Of a DNA stretch of 64,000 bases, positions 36,866-49,650 are shown in pieces. The translations under genes and the position numbers were made by a program. The stretch is from Holacanthus passer (Eukaryota > Chordata > Actinopteri > Pomacanthidae), in NCBI GenBank assembly GCA_025331565.1, contig JAFREQ010000047.1, positions 3,338,001 through 3,402,000 on the forward strand. The letters are read 5' to 3'. The notes under the pieces were generated by a model that saw nothing but the letters and a program-made list of their open reading frames with translations, searched no databases and was not told the DNA's origin. Each line of letters starts with the position of its first letter. The first letter of the stretch is position 1.

Positions 36866-39800
36866 TGAGGACACAAGGTGGACGGAAAGTAAATGCCATC
36901 CATACATTAGTGATTGTAATTGCAATTTGAAACACAAATTCATCAAATGTTCAGAGGCATCTGTTGTCAATCACATTCATGCATATGTTGATGAATTGTA
37001 ATGACTCATAAATGTGAAGCACGCTCATGCGACCTTAATTATCACCAATTAACATAATTGCACCACCTAAGAGATGCCTTATTAGGCAGTTGGGGAAACA
37101 CCCACATCCGTAATCACTGAAACCATACGGACCTTTAAAGAAAGGAGCAACAAAATAATTCAAGTGATGCAGATATTCAGGTAATTTGACTTAAGGAAAA
37201 ACAACCTATTTTAAAATGAGCCGTTACAACCTCAGTAAAAGATGACACAGAAGGAAAGCACAGACAAGGTGATGGACGTTAACATCCACCAAGAGAACCA
37301 TATAAGAAGTGAAAAGAAAAGGTTTTGATAAAGAGCGCCGTGCGAGAGCCGCTGGAGGAGGCCACGAGAACGGCTGCCGCTGCGCTCTGCCAAACCTACG
37401 AGCGCATCACAGCCATCGCCAGAGACGGCGTCAGTCTCCTCCACTGTTGCAGATGGCAGTGGCAACCGAGCTCAGCACTAAATCTGTCTGCAGGAGGTTT
37501 GGGTGTAATCGCCGGTGATAGACAGTCGAGATTATTGATCCCGATTACTGACAGTTAATCATGTTTAGCCCTGGAAACACTTTGGCATATCCCAGCGAAA
37601 GACTTGCAGAGGGCTCCTGAGTGGATTTCACATATGCTTCACACATGATGCAGCTCTTTCTGGAATATGAGAATAAATGGGAAACGCTTAATCTTTAATG
37701 AGAACCCAAATGTGCGTATATTACCCTCTTCTGATGTTTTTAATCATTATTCATGCACGAGGTCACATTTAGGGGAAGAGGAAAGGACAGGGGAACATAA
37801 ACAGCTGTAATATTTATGCACCGACGTTTGGTGTATGAAGAATTATCCCAGCCAGCTCCAATTATTCGGGGTTGTGGCCAGAAAGCATGCACTCCAAAAA
37901 CTGAGCTTTGTTTCTCTGCAAATGTGTCCTTTTGTCCGTGTAATCTACAGAAATTTGTTTCTGTAGCCAGCAAATCGACCGCCTTACAAAAACTCGCAGC
38001 ACCTGAATAAACACCATTGTCCCTCATTCATACCCTCCATACAGCTCAATTCCCCCTCTGTTTAGTCCAAATACACAAAGTTGATTAGGAAAAGTTTCCA
38101 GGGACCGCAGGTACAGTCGGCGCCCCCCTTCATCCTCTCGGAGATCATTTGTCTTCCTGCCGCGGTGCTCAGAGTCCTGCTGCTACCAGACCTCCAAGCC
38201 CTTAGCTTAATGAATGTCTCCACCCCTTTCGGCAGGATGTGGCTCAAATTGGTTTGTGCCTCGCCATCGTTTATTCGGTTAGCTGGTCCACGGGTGTTAC
38301 CTTGGCGAGACATTGAGGATGTAAGTGAATTAGTCTTTTGGCGTGTTATGAGTGGGACATTAAGTTTCTAGTGACTAATGTGACCATATGGTCCATCCTC
38401 TGCGTGAGTTAATGGGTGTGTGTTTGCTTTCCATCAGACATTCTGTTTGTGGATCACTTTCACATGGTCTTTTATTTTTTGTTGTGCAATTATTTGAAGT
38501 GGGAGATGAGAAGAGTTATATTTTTAGCATTTTTTATGCAAGAAGCATGACTCAAGCACTTTGGTTCAGATTGAAATATCTCTACAATTACAATTAATAA
38601 TGAATGCATTTACATGAAATTCTGTACAGACATTTATGTTTTCCACATGTAGCACATGATAGGAGCACCGACTAGAAGTGCTCCATTTGGTTCAGAGGAG
38701 GAGGACTCATCAGTAAAGATGACTGTTGTTGCATTGATATCAATACTTGTATTTGAATGTATCCACAAAATCAACAACAGAGTAGAAAGCAATATACAGG
38801 CAAATAGAAAAAGGTATGAAGGAGCTACACATCATCAACTCCAGACAATGACCTGCTCTATTCACACATGCTCAACTGGACATTAAACAGACTTTGTACT
38901 AGGGAGCTGGCAGGTAAAGTTAACGTCTGGCTTTCAACTGGTTCAAACATTTCCGTTCAAACAGACAGTTTGTCTTCGGGGTCACAGTGCTTGTGTGAGC
39001 ATAATTAGAAAAAACTGTATATATTCAATCAACTATTAAATGATTTCGAAATTCACTCACCTATTCAGGGTAAATCTGGTTTATTGCAACATGGGTCTTG
39101 TTTTTGCAGCTTTACCATCATTTCTATTGGTTATGATTGCATTGCATTGTCTTGTGGTGCAGAGCAGCAAACAGCAAAAAACATGAGTGGTTAGAAGTTC
39201 AGACAGCTTGCAAACAACATTTAGTTATTACCAAGAAAAGATGGTCAAAACTACAAAAATAAGAGGCCTGAGTTTTCCTTCAAGAGGTCAACATGGCCAG
39301 AGACAGCATGTTACTCTGGGACAACAAAAACCATTGATATATACAGAACATTATCACCACAATTTTGACAACTTAGTCTTTGACTTTTTGTCTTTTTTGT
39401 CTTTGCCTTCAACTCCTGCTCTAAGATTCCATCACAGTGAGTCAGGGGAACTTGATACCTCAGATTAAGGAATTCATCATTCCCACGGATAAATATGTTA
39501 ATGTCTGTGTCTGTCCTGGAGCAGATTTACTCCACGGTTAACTGCAGAGCACAGGCAGTCACGAAGTGCATGAATTAGGCAAAGGGTTGAGAGAGAAGGA
39601 AAGATGAAAAAAAAAAAGACTGTCGGAAGAAACTGGGCAGAGAAGAAGACATCCTAAAGCTAACAGAGGCACACGAGAGAGGAAGAGGCAGGGCCGTTAA
39701 AAGCTCTCATTATTTCACTATCAATTAATCTGCTCAAGCTCCACAAGCGCTGGGACTCGTAGCATCAGAAAATCTATTGTCCCTCTTCTCTGTCCACATC

Positions 39801-42291
39801 TTGTCGTCCCCCTCCCACTCCCTCGCGCCGCGCCTCTGCGCCGTCTCAAGTGGCCCATCAAACACGAGTTCAGTGCGGCAGCGGCTTCTCAAGAATCTGT
39901 AACTAACTCGTGGAATATTTTAAAGGCTTGTTTCAATAAACCAGGGGCTTGACTCGGGGAACGGTTCTGCTGACAACACTGTGGCTGCGCTGGGGTGCGG
40001 AGCTTTAAATCTCCAATCCGAGATAGAGCTCGTGTCAGTTGATCCGCCTTGATGCCTCTTCCCCGTTTTTTCAATTATTCCGCCGCGGAGGAGGTTTCTT
40101 TTTGAAATTGTGTTTTAGTAATGAAACCTCTTTGTTATATCAAAGTTAGATTTTGCATTTGCCCAAACCTCCCTTTTTGTTTTCTCTCTAACACAGAACG
40201 GAAACATTCCATGGCAAATTCTATTGGCATAACTAATGGTATTGTGGCAGAAAATATTGGCTGGTGATAATTGATAAGTGCTGTGAGCGAAGGTGGAGAG
40301 AATCAGTTTTTAATTCCTCTGCGCAAGCTGCTAGTTTGCTGTAACACAGGCCCAGAGGGAGAGAGGCGGCTGATGAATGATTCCTATTATGAGCAAAACT
40401 CTGAATTCAAAGAGTAATTTATTCCCCTTTTTTTTTTTTGCGATCGATCAATATGTGAATTAATGGAAGAATGCATTTCAATTTAACAAATGCACGCTCC
40501 AAGATATGGATGGGGTTTTTTGTGTGTGTGTGTGTGTATTATTCCTTGTTGTTTTGGTCCTGTTGTGCGGAACAGTTATGCAGAACATTTGCTTACCTTC
40601 AGGGGGCATTTACAGGCACCATTCAAATGTAACAACTGATAAGAGGCAAAATAATCTGAGTCCAAAAGCCTATTTATTTTGCTTTTGTTATGTTTCATCC
40701 ATTTTCGCGCTGAATGAAATGTAATATTGCATCCTGAGCAAAATCCCCATCCACCAATGGCAAATAGATTCTCTCCAACCAAGCTTTCAGTGTTCAGTAA
40801 GGCTTTCTGGGGATGACTAAGACGTGACATGTTGCAACCACAGCACAACATCTCACGTTATACAACACAGCGCAAATAATCTCTCTCTCGCTGTCTCCAT
40901 CCCACTCACGCTCTCTCTCCTCAGCTTATTCTGTAGCTGTCATTTGTTAATTCTGTTTACTGCCTTTTTATGTTTTTTTACACCGGTTCCTCCCCAACCC
41001 TCCATCTCTTACCCAAATGCTTTAATATATCTGCTAACTTACACATTTTTTTTGTTAGCTTTTACACGTGGGAGTGAACGCTGGCGAGTGAAAATCAGAA
41101 GGCTCGCCGTCACATAAATTTACAAGAGCCGCACAACAAAACCTTCACCTTGAAATTATTGATGTGCAAAAATCAAAAAAAGCTGTGCTGGTTGTTAAAA
41201 TGTATTGTCTCATATCAGGTGAATTATTAAAATCAGGAAATACAACATGAGGCGTATGAAAAGGTGTTTGATAAAGGTTATTTGAGGTGACTTTAAGAAG
41301 ATGACAGACAGTTTCAGTACATTGGTATTAACGGTATGAGCACCTGAACTGCATTATGACAAGACCATCTGCTTTCATGACTGAAAAGAATAACTATTAA
41401 ACCATCATCATTTTCCCAGATAACTAAAGCAGCATTTTCAAGCCCAGGTCAAGTTCAGCTCCATAACGATGAACAGCCAAACAGTGTTTTCAGGTTCTTC
41501 CTTTGAGTGGTCAGGCTGCACTTTGGCTTATAGAAGTCTTTAGGGTCAGGGACATGAGCAGTATTGCTAAATTTTTTTGGAATAAATCCTAAAATTAGGT
41601 GGCTACTGATGTAGAGAAGCTAAAATTAGATTATGAAAATGACACTCAGGTCTCTTAGATTTAGTTAAAAGCCTCTCTCGCGGGCGATGCACCAGCCGCA
41701 GATGAGAGGGAAAAGTCTGACTGTGACGGAAGTCGAGGGAAACATGGATCATCACGTGCATGACTGTTTCAGGTCAGCAGAGGATAACAAAGACATTATT
41801 TTAGAAGTGGGTTTCAAGAAGAAGAAAGGGGGAGAGTTTACTGGTAGTCAGAACAGCTAATATATTATCCAATGGGGTGAAAAGTGAGCACAGTTAAATA
41901 CAGATTAAATGCAATGCACAGGTTTGGCAAACTGAGTTTAGAGATCAAGATTCAATCAAGACCTTTTGTTTTCACATAAACTGACATATTAGAGATTTTT
42001 TTCTTTAAGAACACTGATGGTTTTATTGGTGGCTGAGGTGTATTTGAACATAACATATAATTTCACAATAGTTTACTGACTTACTCAATTCCTTGATACC
42101 TATGGGATCGTGATTATGTCATTTGATCCCATAGACGCTCAACAACTGAGCGAAGCCTAATATTGCTGTTTGACATAACTTCAGATGACAACAAATACAT
42201 AAAAAAGGTCTGTCCTAAGATATTTATTAGTTTCTGACTTTGGGAAAACTAGTAAAATTCTCCAAAACTACAGTACTGTATCTGTGAACTA
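36866..42291 (+). other. cdh13: Intron 3 of cdh13, nothing specific seen
   Basis: Unique-looking non-coding sequence with short A/T homopolymers and a small GT run at 40519-40537. A purine-rich segment lies at 39590-39690 and a CpG-richer one at 39810-40100. No protein family was recognised in any frame. Confidence 0.65.
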
Positions 42292-43087
42292 CAGTGACAT
42301 GCAAAAGTTTGGGAACCCCTGGTCAAAATGAACTGATCTCTAAAAGGCTCAAAAGATGAAAGATAAAATATTCTTTTCCCACTTTAAGCAACATCAATGT
42401 ATTATTTTTGTTTTGTACAATTTGGGGAAAATGGGGAAACAAGGGAAAGCAGCACCATGTAAAAGCCAGAGCACCCAGAGAGACTTGAGTTGTCAGGTAA
42501 CAAAGTCTCAGACCTGAATCAGCTATTGCTATGGCTTTTTCACAATCATCAGCTAGAAAGGAAAATCAAAACCCTTGCTCGACTGCAAAAGACCTTCAAA
42601 GAAGATTCAGCAGACTTTGGAGTGGTGTTGCACAAATATGACCTTCACGGAAGAGTCATCAGAAGAAAACCTTTCCTGCATTCTCACCACACAATTCAAC
42701 TTGTCAAAAGAACATCTGAACAAGTCTGGTGCATTTTGGAAACAAGTGCTGTGGACTGATGCTAAAATAGAACTTTTTGGCCACAATGAGCAAAAGTATG
42801 TTTGGAGACAAAAGGCTGCAGAATTTCATGAAAAAAAAACAACAAAAAAACACCTCTGCAGCTGTTAAGCATGGAGGGTGGGTTGATCATGCTTTGGGCC
42901 CAAACTTTTGCTTCCAGCCCTTTTGCTGTTGTGTTATTTTGAAACTGTGAAAGATGGAAATGAAAGATTAATCTGGTTTAAAATATTAAAAAATGTGTCA
43001 TCTTTAACTTTATGCCTTTCAGACATCTTTTGCTTGCTCAGCTATTCAGAGCAACAGAAATTTTGACCCAGGATGCACTTTTGCAAC
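42292..43087 (+). pseudogene. Broken Tc1-like transposon with transposase remnant
   Basis: The left end is CAGTGACATGCAAAAGTTTG, preceded by TA, as in teleost Tc1-like elements. The right end (TTTTGACCCAGGATGCAC, then TTTTGCAA) is a decayed inverted partner. The internal plus-strand coding remnant shows, in one frame, the C-terminal part of the DNA-binding domain (LHGRVIRRKPFL, about 42637-42680). A shift to another frame then gives HLNKSGAFWKQVLWTDAK and IELFGHNEQKYVWR (about 42715-42815). The Asp of WTD, the first catalytic acidic residue of Tc1 DD34E transposases, is kept, but the later D and E blocks are absent. At about 0.8 kb against a usual 1.3-1.6 kb, it is frameshifted, internally deleted and dead. 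Confidence 0.88.
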
Positions 43088-43951
43088 TCTTTGACTGAGT
43101 CACACACACGTTTAGGTTTTTCTATGTGATCTCCTTTTGATAACTAATATAATAACTTAGGTAATATTTTTTTTTAACTTCTATTCACTGAGCCCCCTGG
43201 GAAAGCTCCCACTTTGAAAACCTTTAAAGCATGAACCTCGTAACATGAAGACAATTTAGATAACGACACATTCATCGCGCACGATGTTTGTGAAATTAGC
43301 TTAAATTGAGGTCTAACAGGAGTAGCTCTGAATGACTTCATTTCATAATGAGCTTGTTTTGAAACAGTTTTTGTCTGGATTATTGTCACACTCGGCACCA
43401 CTATCTGCAAGTGACATTGTGCACACACACATAATCACTTTGGCACAGTATTAATTAATTCGGCTAAGTGAATATTTGAAATAAGCATTAGTCATCGGTG
43501 TCTCGCTGTAGTCTGTTTGGCTAAGATGAAAAGTGTTGCATGCTTCGTTGATTAGGCTTTAACAAAGTGTGAGGCATTATGCTGTCAACACTATCGCTAT
43601 CGGTGAGTGTGTGAATGTATTGTTTTGTACGTATACATACTGCTGACACTAGCAAGTGAACTTAACTGTGCATTAGGAGAGCTGACTGATTGCCTGACCC
43701 GGGTGCACATCCAAGAGTTTATTCCACGCAGAACAGCTGTACATCCCTGTCACCAGCGGCCGATGGCTGGCCTTGATATTACCCATTTCTCACCAGGTCT
43801 CCAACACACTGTCACAAATGAGTAATGACACTTCTCAATATAGCATTGAGAGTGAAAATGGCAGAATAGACAAGGACGTGACTTTACTGCCACAGTAACT
43901 CTGCGCTCAGATGACAAAGGCTCCATCTTTCTCTTTCTGTCACACACCAGG

Positions 43952-43975
43952 ACACACACACACACACACACACAC
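43952..43975. repeat. (CA)n microsatellite
   Basis: Twelve uninterrupted CA units. Confidence 0.95.
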
Positions 43976-45255
43976 TGCAGCACGGCATATTTGCATGTAA
44001 ACACTGTATACACCCTCTTTGTTACCTCTGACTGGTCAAGTGTGTTAAAATCTTCTTAACAAGACTTTTCCTCATGTCACGACACTTTCAACTCAGCACA
44101 CCGAGATGCCCTAATGATCGTTTGAGAGACAGAGACGGAGAGAGAAGCAAATGTATTAAGGCTGGATCAGGGTTGATGGCGCGGCAGTAATTTATGAACA
44201 GGACACATTAAAGATTCATGGCTTCCTTCTCTAACGGTGTCACCGAGCTGTAAGAACACTATTCATCACACATGCAGGCTGCAAAGAGAGAAAGTGCGAA
44301 GAAAAGCTGTTGCTAAGTGAGAGGAAAGAACGAGGGGGGGGGAGAGAGAGCTGCAAAGTGGCAGGTAAAAAGGTAAAAAGAAAGTAGGGCTGCAAGTTGT
44401 CTTTCTCAGAATACCCTGTGGGGAGACGTCCTCGAAGAGCAGGACAAACATCTGTATGTATGAACACGCGTGTCGGCGAGTCCTGATCCACCTGCAGAGC
44501 ATTGATAGGTTTTAAAGCGGCATCGCTCCCTTTCCATATCCACTGTATCTCAGCTCAGCGAAGACGTGGATTTGACAGCATGGTCTATCTGAGCCCTAAC
44601 CCCTGTCACCGGCCTCCACATCCAGACACCACAATTACCTCATGGTGCCTGTTTGCCTCCCAGCTCTTCTCCCTCTCCTTTACAAATATCACACAGCTGA
44701 GACCTGTGCATGATGGGATTGATGCGCTCATCCCCGGGCTTCACACTCAGGCCGGATTTTTACAGGCAGCCCATCAAGTCGCCTGTGAACTGGCCACATA
44801 CATATACACACACCACTGACTGTGCTCTAAATAGGTCATATAATCTCTCACAGTTTTGAGCAGTTTAACCGCTTCAGGTCCAGTTTTTAGATTTCTGTCT
44901 TTGACATTTGGAAGGTCATCCCCCAGTGGTTTCGATAAGAGTGGCCATTTCAGAGAGCGCTCGGTGTGTCTTCGGTTTGTTCTGGTCTGGTTGTGTTTAT
45001 GATTACTGTTTCATTGTGTTCTCTCTGACCTTTGCAGCTCGGAGGGGTTGAGGAGCGAGGCGGTTAGCGATGTGAGTGTTTGGCGTTGCCCTCTCTGTCT
45101 CGGTGTCGGCGCTGCGCTGTAAACAAATGGCTCAGTTTTTTCCCCTCTTACCTGTTCTCTTTCCGTCATCCTGACAGGGGTGAGAGCGGTGCCAGAGTCC
45201 CTGTCAGCCAAGAACAGCAGTGTGAACAGCAAACACGCAAACAGCCCCCTGCATA

Positions 45256-45283
45256 TACACACACACATGCACACACACACACA
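45256..45283. repeat. (CA)n microsatellite, interrupted
   Basis: Two short CA blocks separated by TG. Confidence 0.8.
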
Positions 45284-47465
45284 GCCACATCCGTGTGCAG
45301 GGCGCATTGTCAATAAAGTGTTGTAAAGTAGGCTATAAAAGATGAAGGACAAAAGAGATTTGCATTGCAAATGAAAAACACAAAAACCTCAGGTTGGTGT
45401 TTTCCCTTTCATATTGAAGCTGCATTGTCATTTTAACCAGGGCTAAAGGACCAGGCTTGTTGCTGTGTTGATTCTTTCGCCGTCATTGTTCTGTCATTTT
45501 GCTCAGCACTGACTGCCTTTGTGTGGACAGCAGACTTTGGTTGAATGGGGCAAATTAGATTAGTGTTAAGCAGGTCCATTGTTAAGTCTAAATGAAATCA
45601 CAGGTAGTCGTCAGTTCTCGCTGTCAAAAATGATGCGAAAGTGGTTTTTCATTTTATTTGTCATAAAATGTTATTATATTATAGAGATGGCAAAAACAGT
45701 CTTTTCAGGAAAATGTCAGAAATGCTTTTATGTAAAGTTTCTGGAGGGGCGTGTCTGTGTTTGATTGACAGCTGCTTGCAGGCTGAGCTCTGTTAGGGAA
45801 AAGAGAGAAAAAGGAAACAATCTCATGCTGGAAACTGAAGCTTGAGTTAACTAAGTGCATTAGTTACCTGTTACCTATTAACCAGCCTGCAAACCGTAGT
45901 TAGAAATGTGCTCTGGATGTTAGTATGGTCGCTCGCTCATGTCCATTTTTGTGAGTTAGATAAGAAGAAGACTTCAGCTGATGCGGTTGTTGTTGCTGTT
46001 GTCTGTGGCTCCGGTGTTGTGCTGCTGCCTATAATAGAACACTGAAGTCACTGTTTCATGCAAAGACTTGTTTGGCTGCAAGTTCTCTTTATAGAGTTGT
46101 GAAGTGAATGGCTGCTGGTTCTGGAAGTGTTTATGTATTATTTTTCCATTTTGTCTTCCCATTTCAATGTGTTGTATAGACAACAGCTTTAATATTAACA
46201 AAGAAACCCAGGATTCTCCTTGATAATGTAATAATCCTATAGGTGTATGTTGTTTATGTTATTCAGACTTTGACGCAGAGAAATCACGTCATTGTGGCGT
46301 GGCGGACGTGTCTAAATACTGCAATACCCATGAGGCTCGGCCACCAGTGACATGGAGAAGAGACCAGTCAGATGTGCACATTTTTTTGTTCCAGTTGAGA
46401 ACAAATTTTAAAAAGAGAATTTAAAAGTGAATTGATTTAAGCTGCAGATTATGTCTTTTCAGCTTCCTCAACACTGTCATCTCCACCTTCCACCTGCCTT
46501 TAGCGCTGTAGGTCACAACATTTTAAGCTCAGTGATTGGCTGTTTCTGGCTGAAATGGACCTTGAAAGTCATTTTTATAAGCTTCAACTTTTATCAACGA
46601 ATCTTGATCCTTTGTAGTAATGATTTAACCAGGAGCGTCTTGTGTTCTTCCAAGCCGTATAGTCCTCCAACTGTGAGTCATTTAACATCGTCTATGGGAA
46701 AAAATGAATGGAACTTTTACTTGAGGAACCAGAAACACTCCAAATCTAGTGCTCTTGTTTTGGGTGACTAATGGAGGCTCGACAAGAAACCTTGTGGTGT
46801 CAGTGCAGAGTTTTCTGCTGAGACCGTGAACCAGAGAAACAATATTCTGGCTATTAACTGGTGTTAAATTGGAGTACAAGTAATAGAATAAGAGCAATAG
46901 AAGAAAAGCAGCGGGGGGTTATCACTGATGGTGCATATTTCACACCCCAGCTTCTCCCGCTGTAGGTAATTCAGACTTTTAACTGTGTTTACATTGAAAT
47001 TACTTTGGCAAATCAGAGGCAAACTTTTATATGGTATATGACCTGAATTACCTGCTGTAGCCTTGTTATTATCATCAGTGTGATTGCCATCTACGTAAGA
47101 AACACTGCTTCCAAGAAAATGATGCTTTAGCTGTAGAAGTAGCTTTTGTGCTGAAATCTCATAGACCTGGTCTGGTATCGTCCTTGAATCGCCTTCTATT
47201 GAAAGCAGGAGACAGATTAGCTCTCTTTGCAGGTCGTGGCTTTCCCTCTGACCCCGACTGATTATTTTGGGAGATCAGGATGCATCACTGAACGGTGCTG
47301 CCCTGCTTGGGAAGCTTTAATTGTATCTTCAGGTTGTAGGTCTTGAAAGACATAAACAGAGCTGATCCGAGGGCAAAGAAACAGGACGCACAGGATTTCA
47401 TTATATGACGTGTCCAATAAAACATTTGCATGTTTTCTGGACATTCTTGTATGGCTATGGCAGAG

Positions 47466-47470
<5 letters not shown>

Positions 47471-47507
<37 letters not shown>
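47471..47507. repeat. (TG)n microsatellite
   Basis: An uninterrupted TG run of about 37 bases. Confidence 0.95.
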
Positions 47508-47509
<2 letters not shown>

Positions 47510-48319
47510 GCCAGGACTTCCCTCCCCTGTAGGTCATCACCTCCATGTTAGCAGCCAGGATCCCAGCTTCCTGTTCATAGCGTAGCATTATTTTCGTCAG
47601 CGTCCGAACCGAGGGGCTGTAACTGTATCTGTGATCTCAAAGCAGAACAGAGGGGAAACTCTCTCACTGTATTATAAAGTAACAACCACATATTTGTTTA
47701 CAACAACAGGAGGGTGGAAGATGAAATGAAATTATACTATTGTGTTCTCAAGAGCAAAAAAAATAACATTTCAGATTGGCTCCTTCTGCAGAAAAATGCA
47801 ATTGTCATCTCTCATTTCTTCATTGTTACCATGTCTCTTTGTATTTGTTCTTCTGGCTTAAGTGCTTTGCTTTTTCCACTTCTCTCTCCCATCCTTATCT
47901 CACATACATACTGAATAAAGAATTTAAAAAATGTATAAATTAAATTGAAGCAAGAGCAGCAGTTATTTCACATTTGCTCGTCTCCTCTCTTCTCCAAACA
48001 TGTGAAGTATTTGCTGCTACCTGCCAGATGCAGGTGCTCAGCCTCTTTGCATTCCTCCTTATATAGTACATAACACTCTGCCATCCAAATTGGGAATGAC
48101 TCCAAGCTTGTAGTAGCTTGTTTAAACATTTTTCTCAACATTTTGAAATGCATAATTGACTGCTTGCCGTTTGTGTGATTATGCCTCATCGGTAAGATTC
48201 AGGTTAATTGCTAACAAGATGCTAAGAAGTCATTTTTGGCGCCGGTGGGTGTAAGAATCATAAGGGGTGTCACGACACATGATGTTGTTTTTTAACAATA
48301 TCTCTTCTCTGTGTTTCAG

Positions 48320-48433
48320 GATATTGTGGGTCTTGGCCAGATGCTGCCATACAGATCTAAGAGGTCCCTGCTGGCCCCTCCTATGAGCATAACTGAGAAC
48401 CAGAGGCCTCCCTTCCCCAGGATCATCGGCAGG
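48320..48433 (+). CDS. cdh13: cdh13 (T-cadherin) exon 4: prodomain cleavage site and EC1 N-terminus
   Basis: This internal exon is 114 bases, 38 codons, phase 0 on both sides. The acceptor is GTGTTTCAG and the donor AGG/GTAAGA. It encodes DIVGLGQMLPY, RSKR, then SLLAPPMSITENQRPPFPRI and IGR. The pattern basic site / S-hydrophobic-PP-x-I-x-ENQR-PFPR is that of the T-cadherin exon (recalled human: [20 protein letters not shown]). The Glu of ENQR is the conserved EC1 calcium ligand. Residue 2 after cleavage is Leu, not the Trp of classical cadherins (DWVIPP), which fits T-cadherin's non-strand-swapped X-dimer adhesion. This exon is the best single argument for cdh13 over cdh2, cdh4 or cdh15. Confidence 0.94.
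48353..48364 (+). other. cdh13: Proprotein convertase (furin) site RSKR
   Basis: The four codons AGA TCT AAG AGG encode RSKR, matching the R-X-K/R-R furin consensus, exactly at the prodomain/EC1 boundary. The mature N-terminus would start with Ser at 48365. Cleavage is a family expectation. Confidence 0.9.
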
Positions 48434-49309
48434 GTAAGAAACACACGGTTCTATCATAAGGTCATGTGGGTTTGATTCTCCAACAGCATCCAGGTCTCGC
48501 ACTGGAGCGATTTCATGACAAGGGAAAAAAAAAAAAAAAGAATGTGTTGTTTTGCATTTCAAATGCTCACCCCGGAGAGAAAATTGCCCAAGGTACAGGA
48601 CCAGCGGTTCAATATGTGCATTATTTAAAGCTTTTGAAAATGTTATTTTTATGTCGTGTGTGACAGTTTGACATTTTTTTTGTGGATTTTCACCTCTTAT
48701 TTAGCCCAAAACAGAGAGGGATGTGGAGCGCTGTACACTATGTGACAAAACTCCCTAAATAATTTAAGTGAATTAAAGATGATGTAGCAATATAGAAAAA
48801 TGTGAGAGGAGAAGTGGCGGATCTGTGATTATGATTTCACATCAGATCACAGACAAGCATCTAATGGCTCCCTGAAGTCATTTCCTACCGCTGTTATGGA
48901 ACCAAATGCTTTAGAAAGTTATTTGCCCTCACTGAATATTTTTTCATTTCATTTATCCAGTGTAAACAAAATCTATTTGCATTGACTGTTTTAGAGAAAT
49001 ACAATACATTTCAAATATAGGAAGCGTTCATTTCCTATCATATCCCATCATACAGGATGTATTCTGGCAAGCTTATAATCAGTTTACTTAAATGAGGTAT
49101 TTCAGTTGAGCTCATATCCCTTGAACACCATGCAGCCATCATGAGGAGATACAAACCCACTGAGACACTAAACATGTTCTAAATTTACTGGAGAGCTCAA
49201 ACTATGGCGGACTGATGTGGAAATACAGGGGGATTTCCATCAGAAGCCGAGGCCGAGTTTCTGTCAAACTCCATTAACTCGTGGTCATTTCTAACTTTCA
49301 GGATGTCAG
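48434..49309 (+). other. cdh13: Intron 4 of cdh13, first part, nothing specific seen
   Basis: Non-coding sequence with a poly(A) of about 14 bases at 48525-48539. No recognisable repeat or gene. Confidence 0.65.
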
Positions 49310-49650
49310 TCAGTCTGAAGCTCACCTCTGTTTTCTGATGTGATGCCACGGAGCAGGTTCCAGTCTCTGTTGATATCATTACAGTTTGTGAACATCTTGA
49401 CAGTGTCAGAGACGGAAAAGAAAGTCAGACTCTGCAAACTCAGACCACAGCTTGAATCATTCAGAGAGAAATGTCTGCAGGTGGAAGAGCAAAACTCGGT
49501 GGATGAGACGATGATTCCTTTCATGGAGAACTGTTAGCCAATATGTGTATAAGCAAATCAAGCCACACTCGTGAACTTGGATTGTCAGGTGTCAGAAGGT
49601 CAGAACTACACGATCTATGCAGACAACTATTTGTGTTTCATTGGTAGTTA
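49310..49650 (+). pseudogene. piggyBac-type transposase fossil
   Basis: One frame reads SSPLFSDVMPRSRFQSLLIS, LQFVN, then LCKLRPQLESFREKCLQ and NSVDETMIPF (about 49319-49531). This is the order seen in piggyBac/PGBD transposases: FS-x-x-M-x-R-x-RF-x-x-LL-x-x-LxF, then L-x-K-x-RP-x-x-x-x-x, then SVDE-x-M-x-PF with the first catalytic Asp. A TAG follows. QYVYKQIKPHS then appears in a second frame with a TGA (the family has QY-x-x-x-KPHKWG). After a deletion, NYTIYADNYL (about 49604-49633) matches the second Asp motif (family: DNFF/Y). The right frame order plus both DDE-type motifs makes chance unlikely. The copy is frameshifted, has in-frame stops and lacks most of the roughly 550-residue protein. 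Confidence 0.75.

Larger units (their letters stand above)
43088..48319 (+). other. cdh13: Intron 3 of cdh13, last part
   Basis: Non-coding, with CA/GT microsatellites. The segments 45580-45790 (GGGGCGTGTCTGTGTTTGAT) and 46260-46780 feel repeat-derived but could not be assigned. The rest shows nothing specific. The exon 4 acceptor is GTGTTTCAG. Confidence 0.6.
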
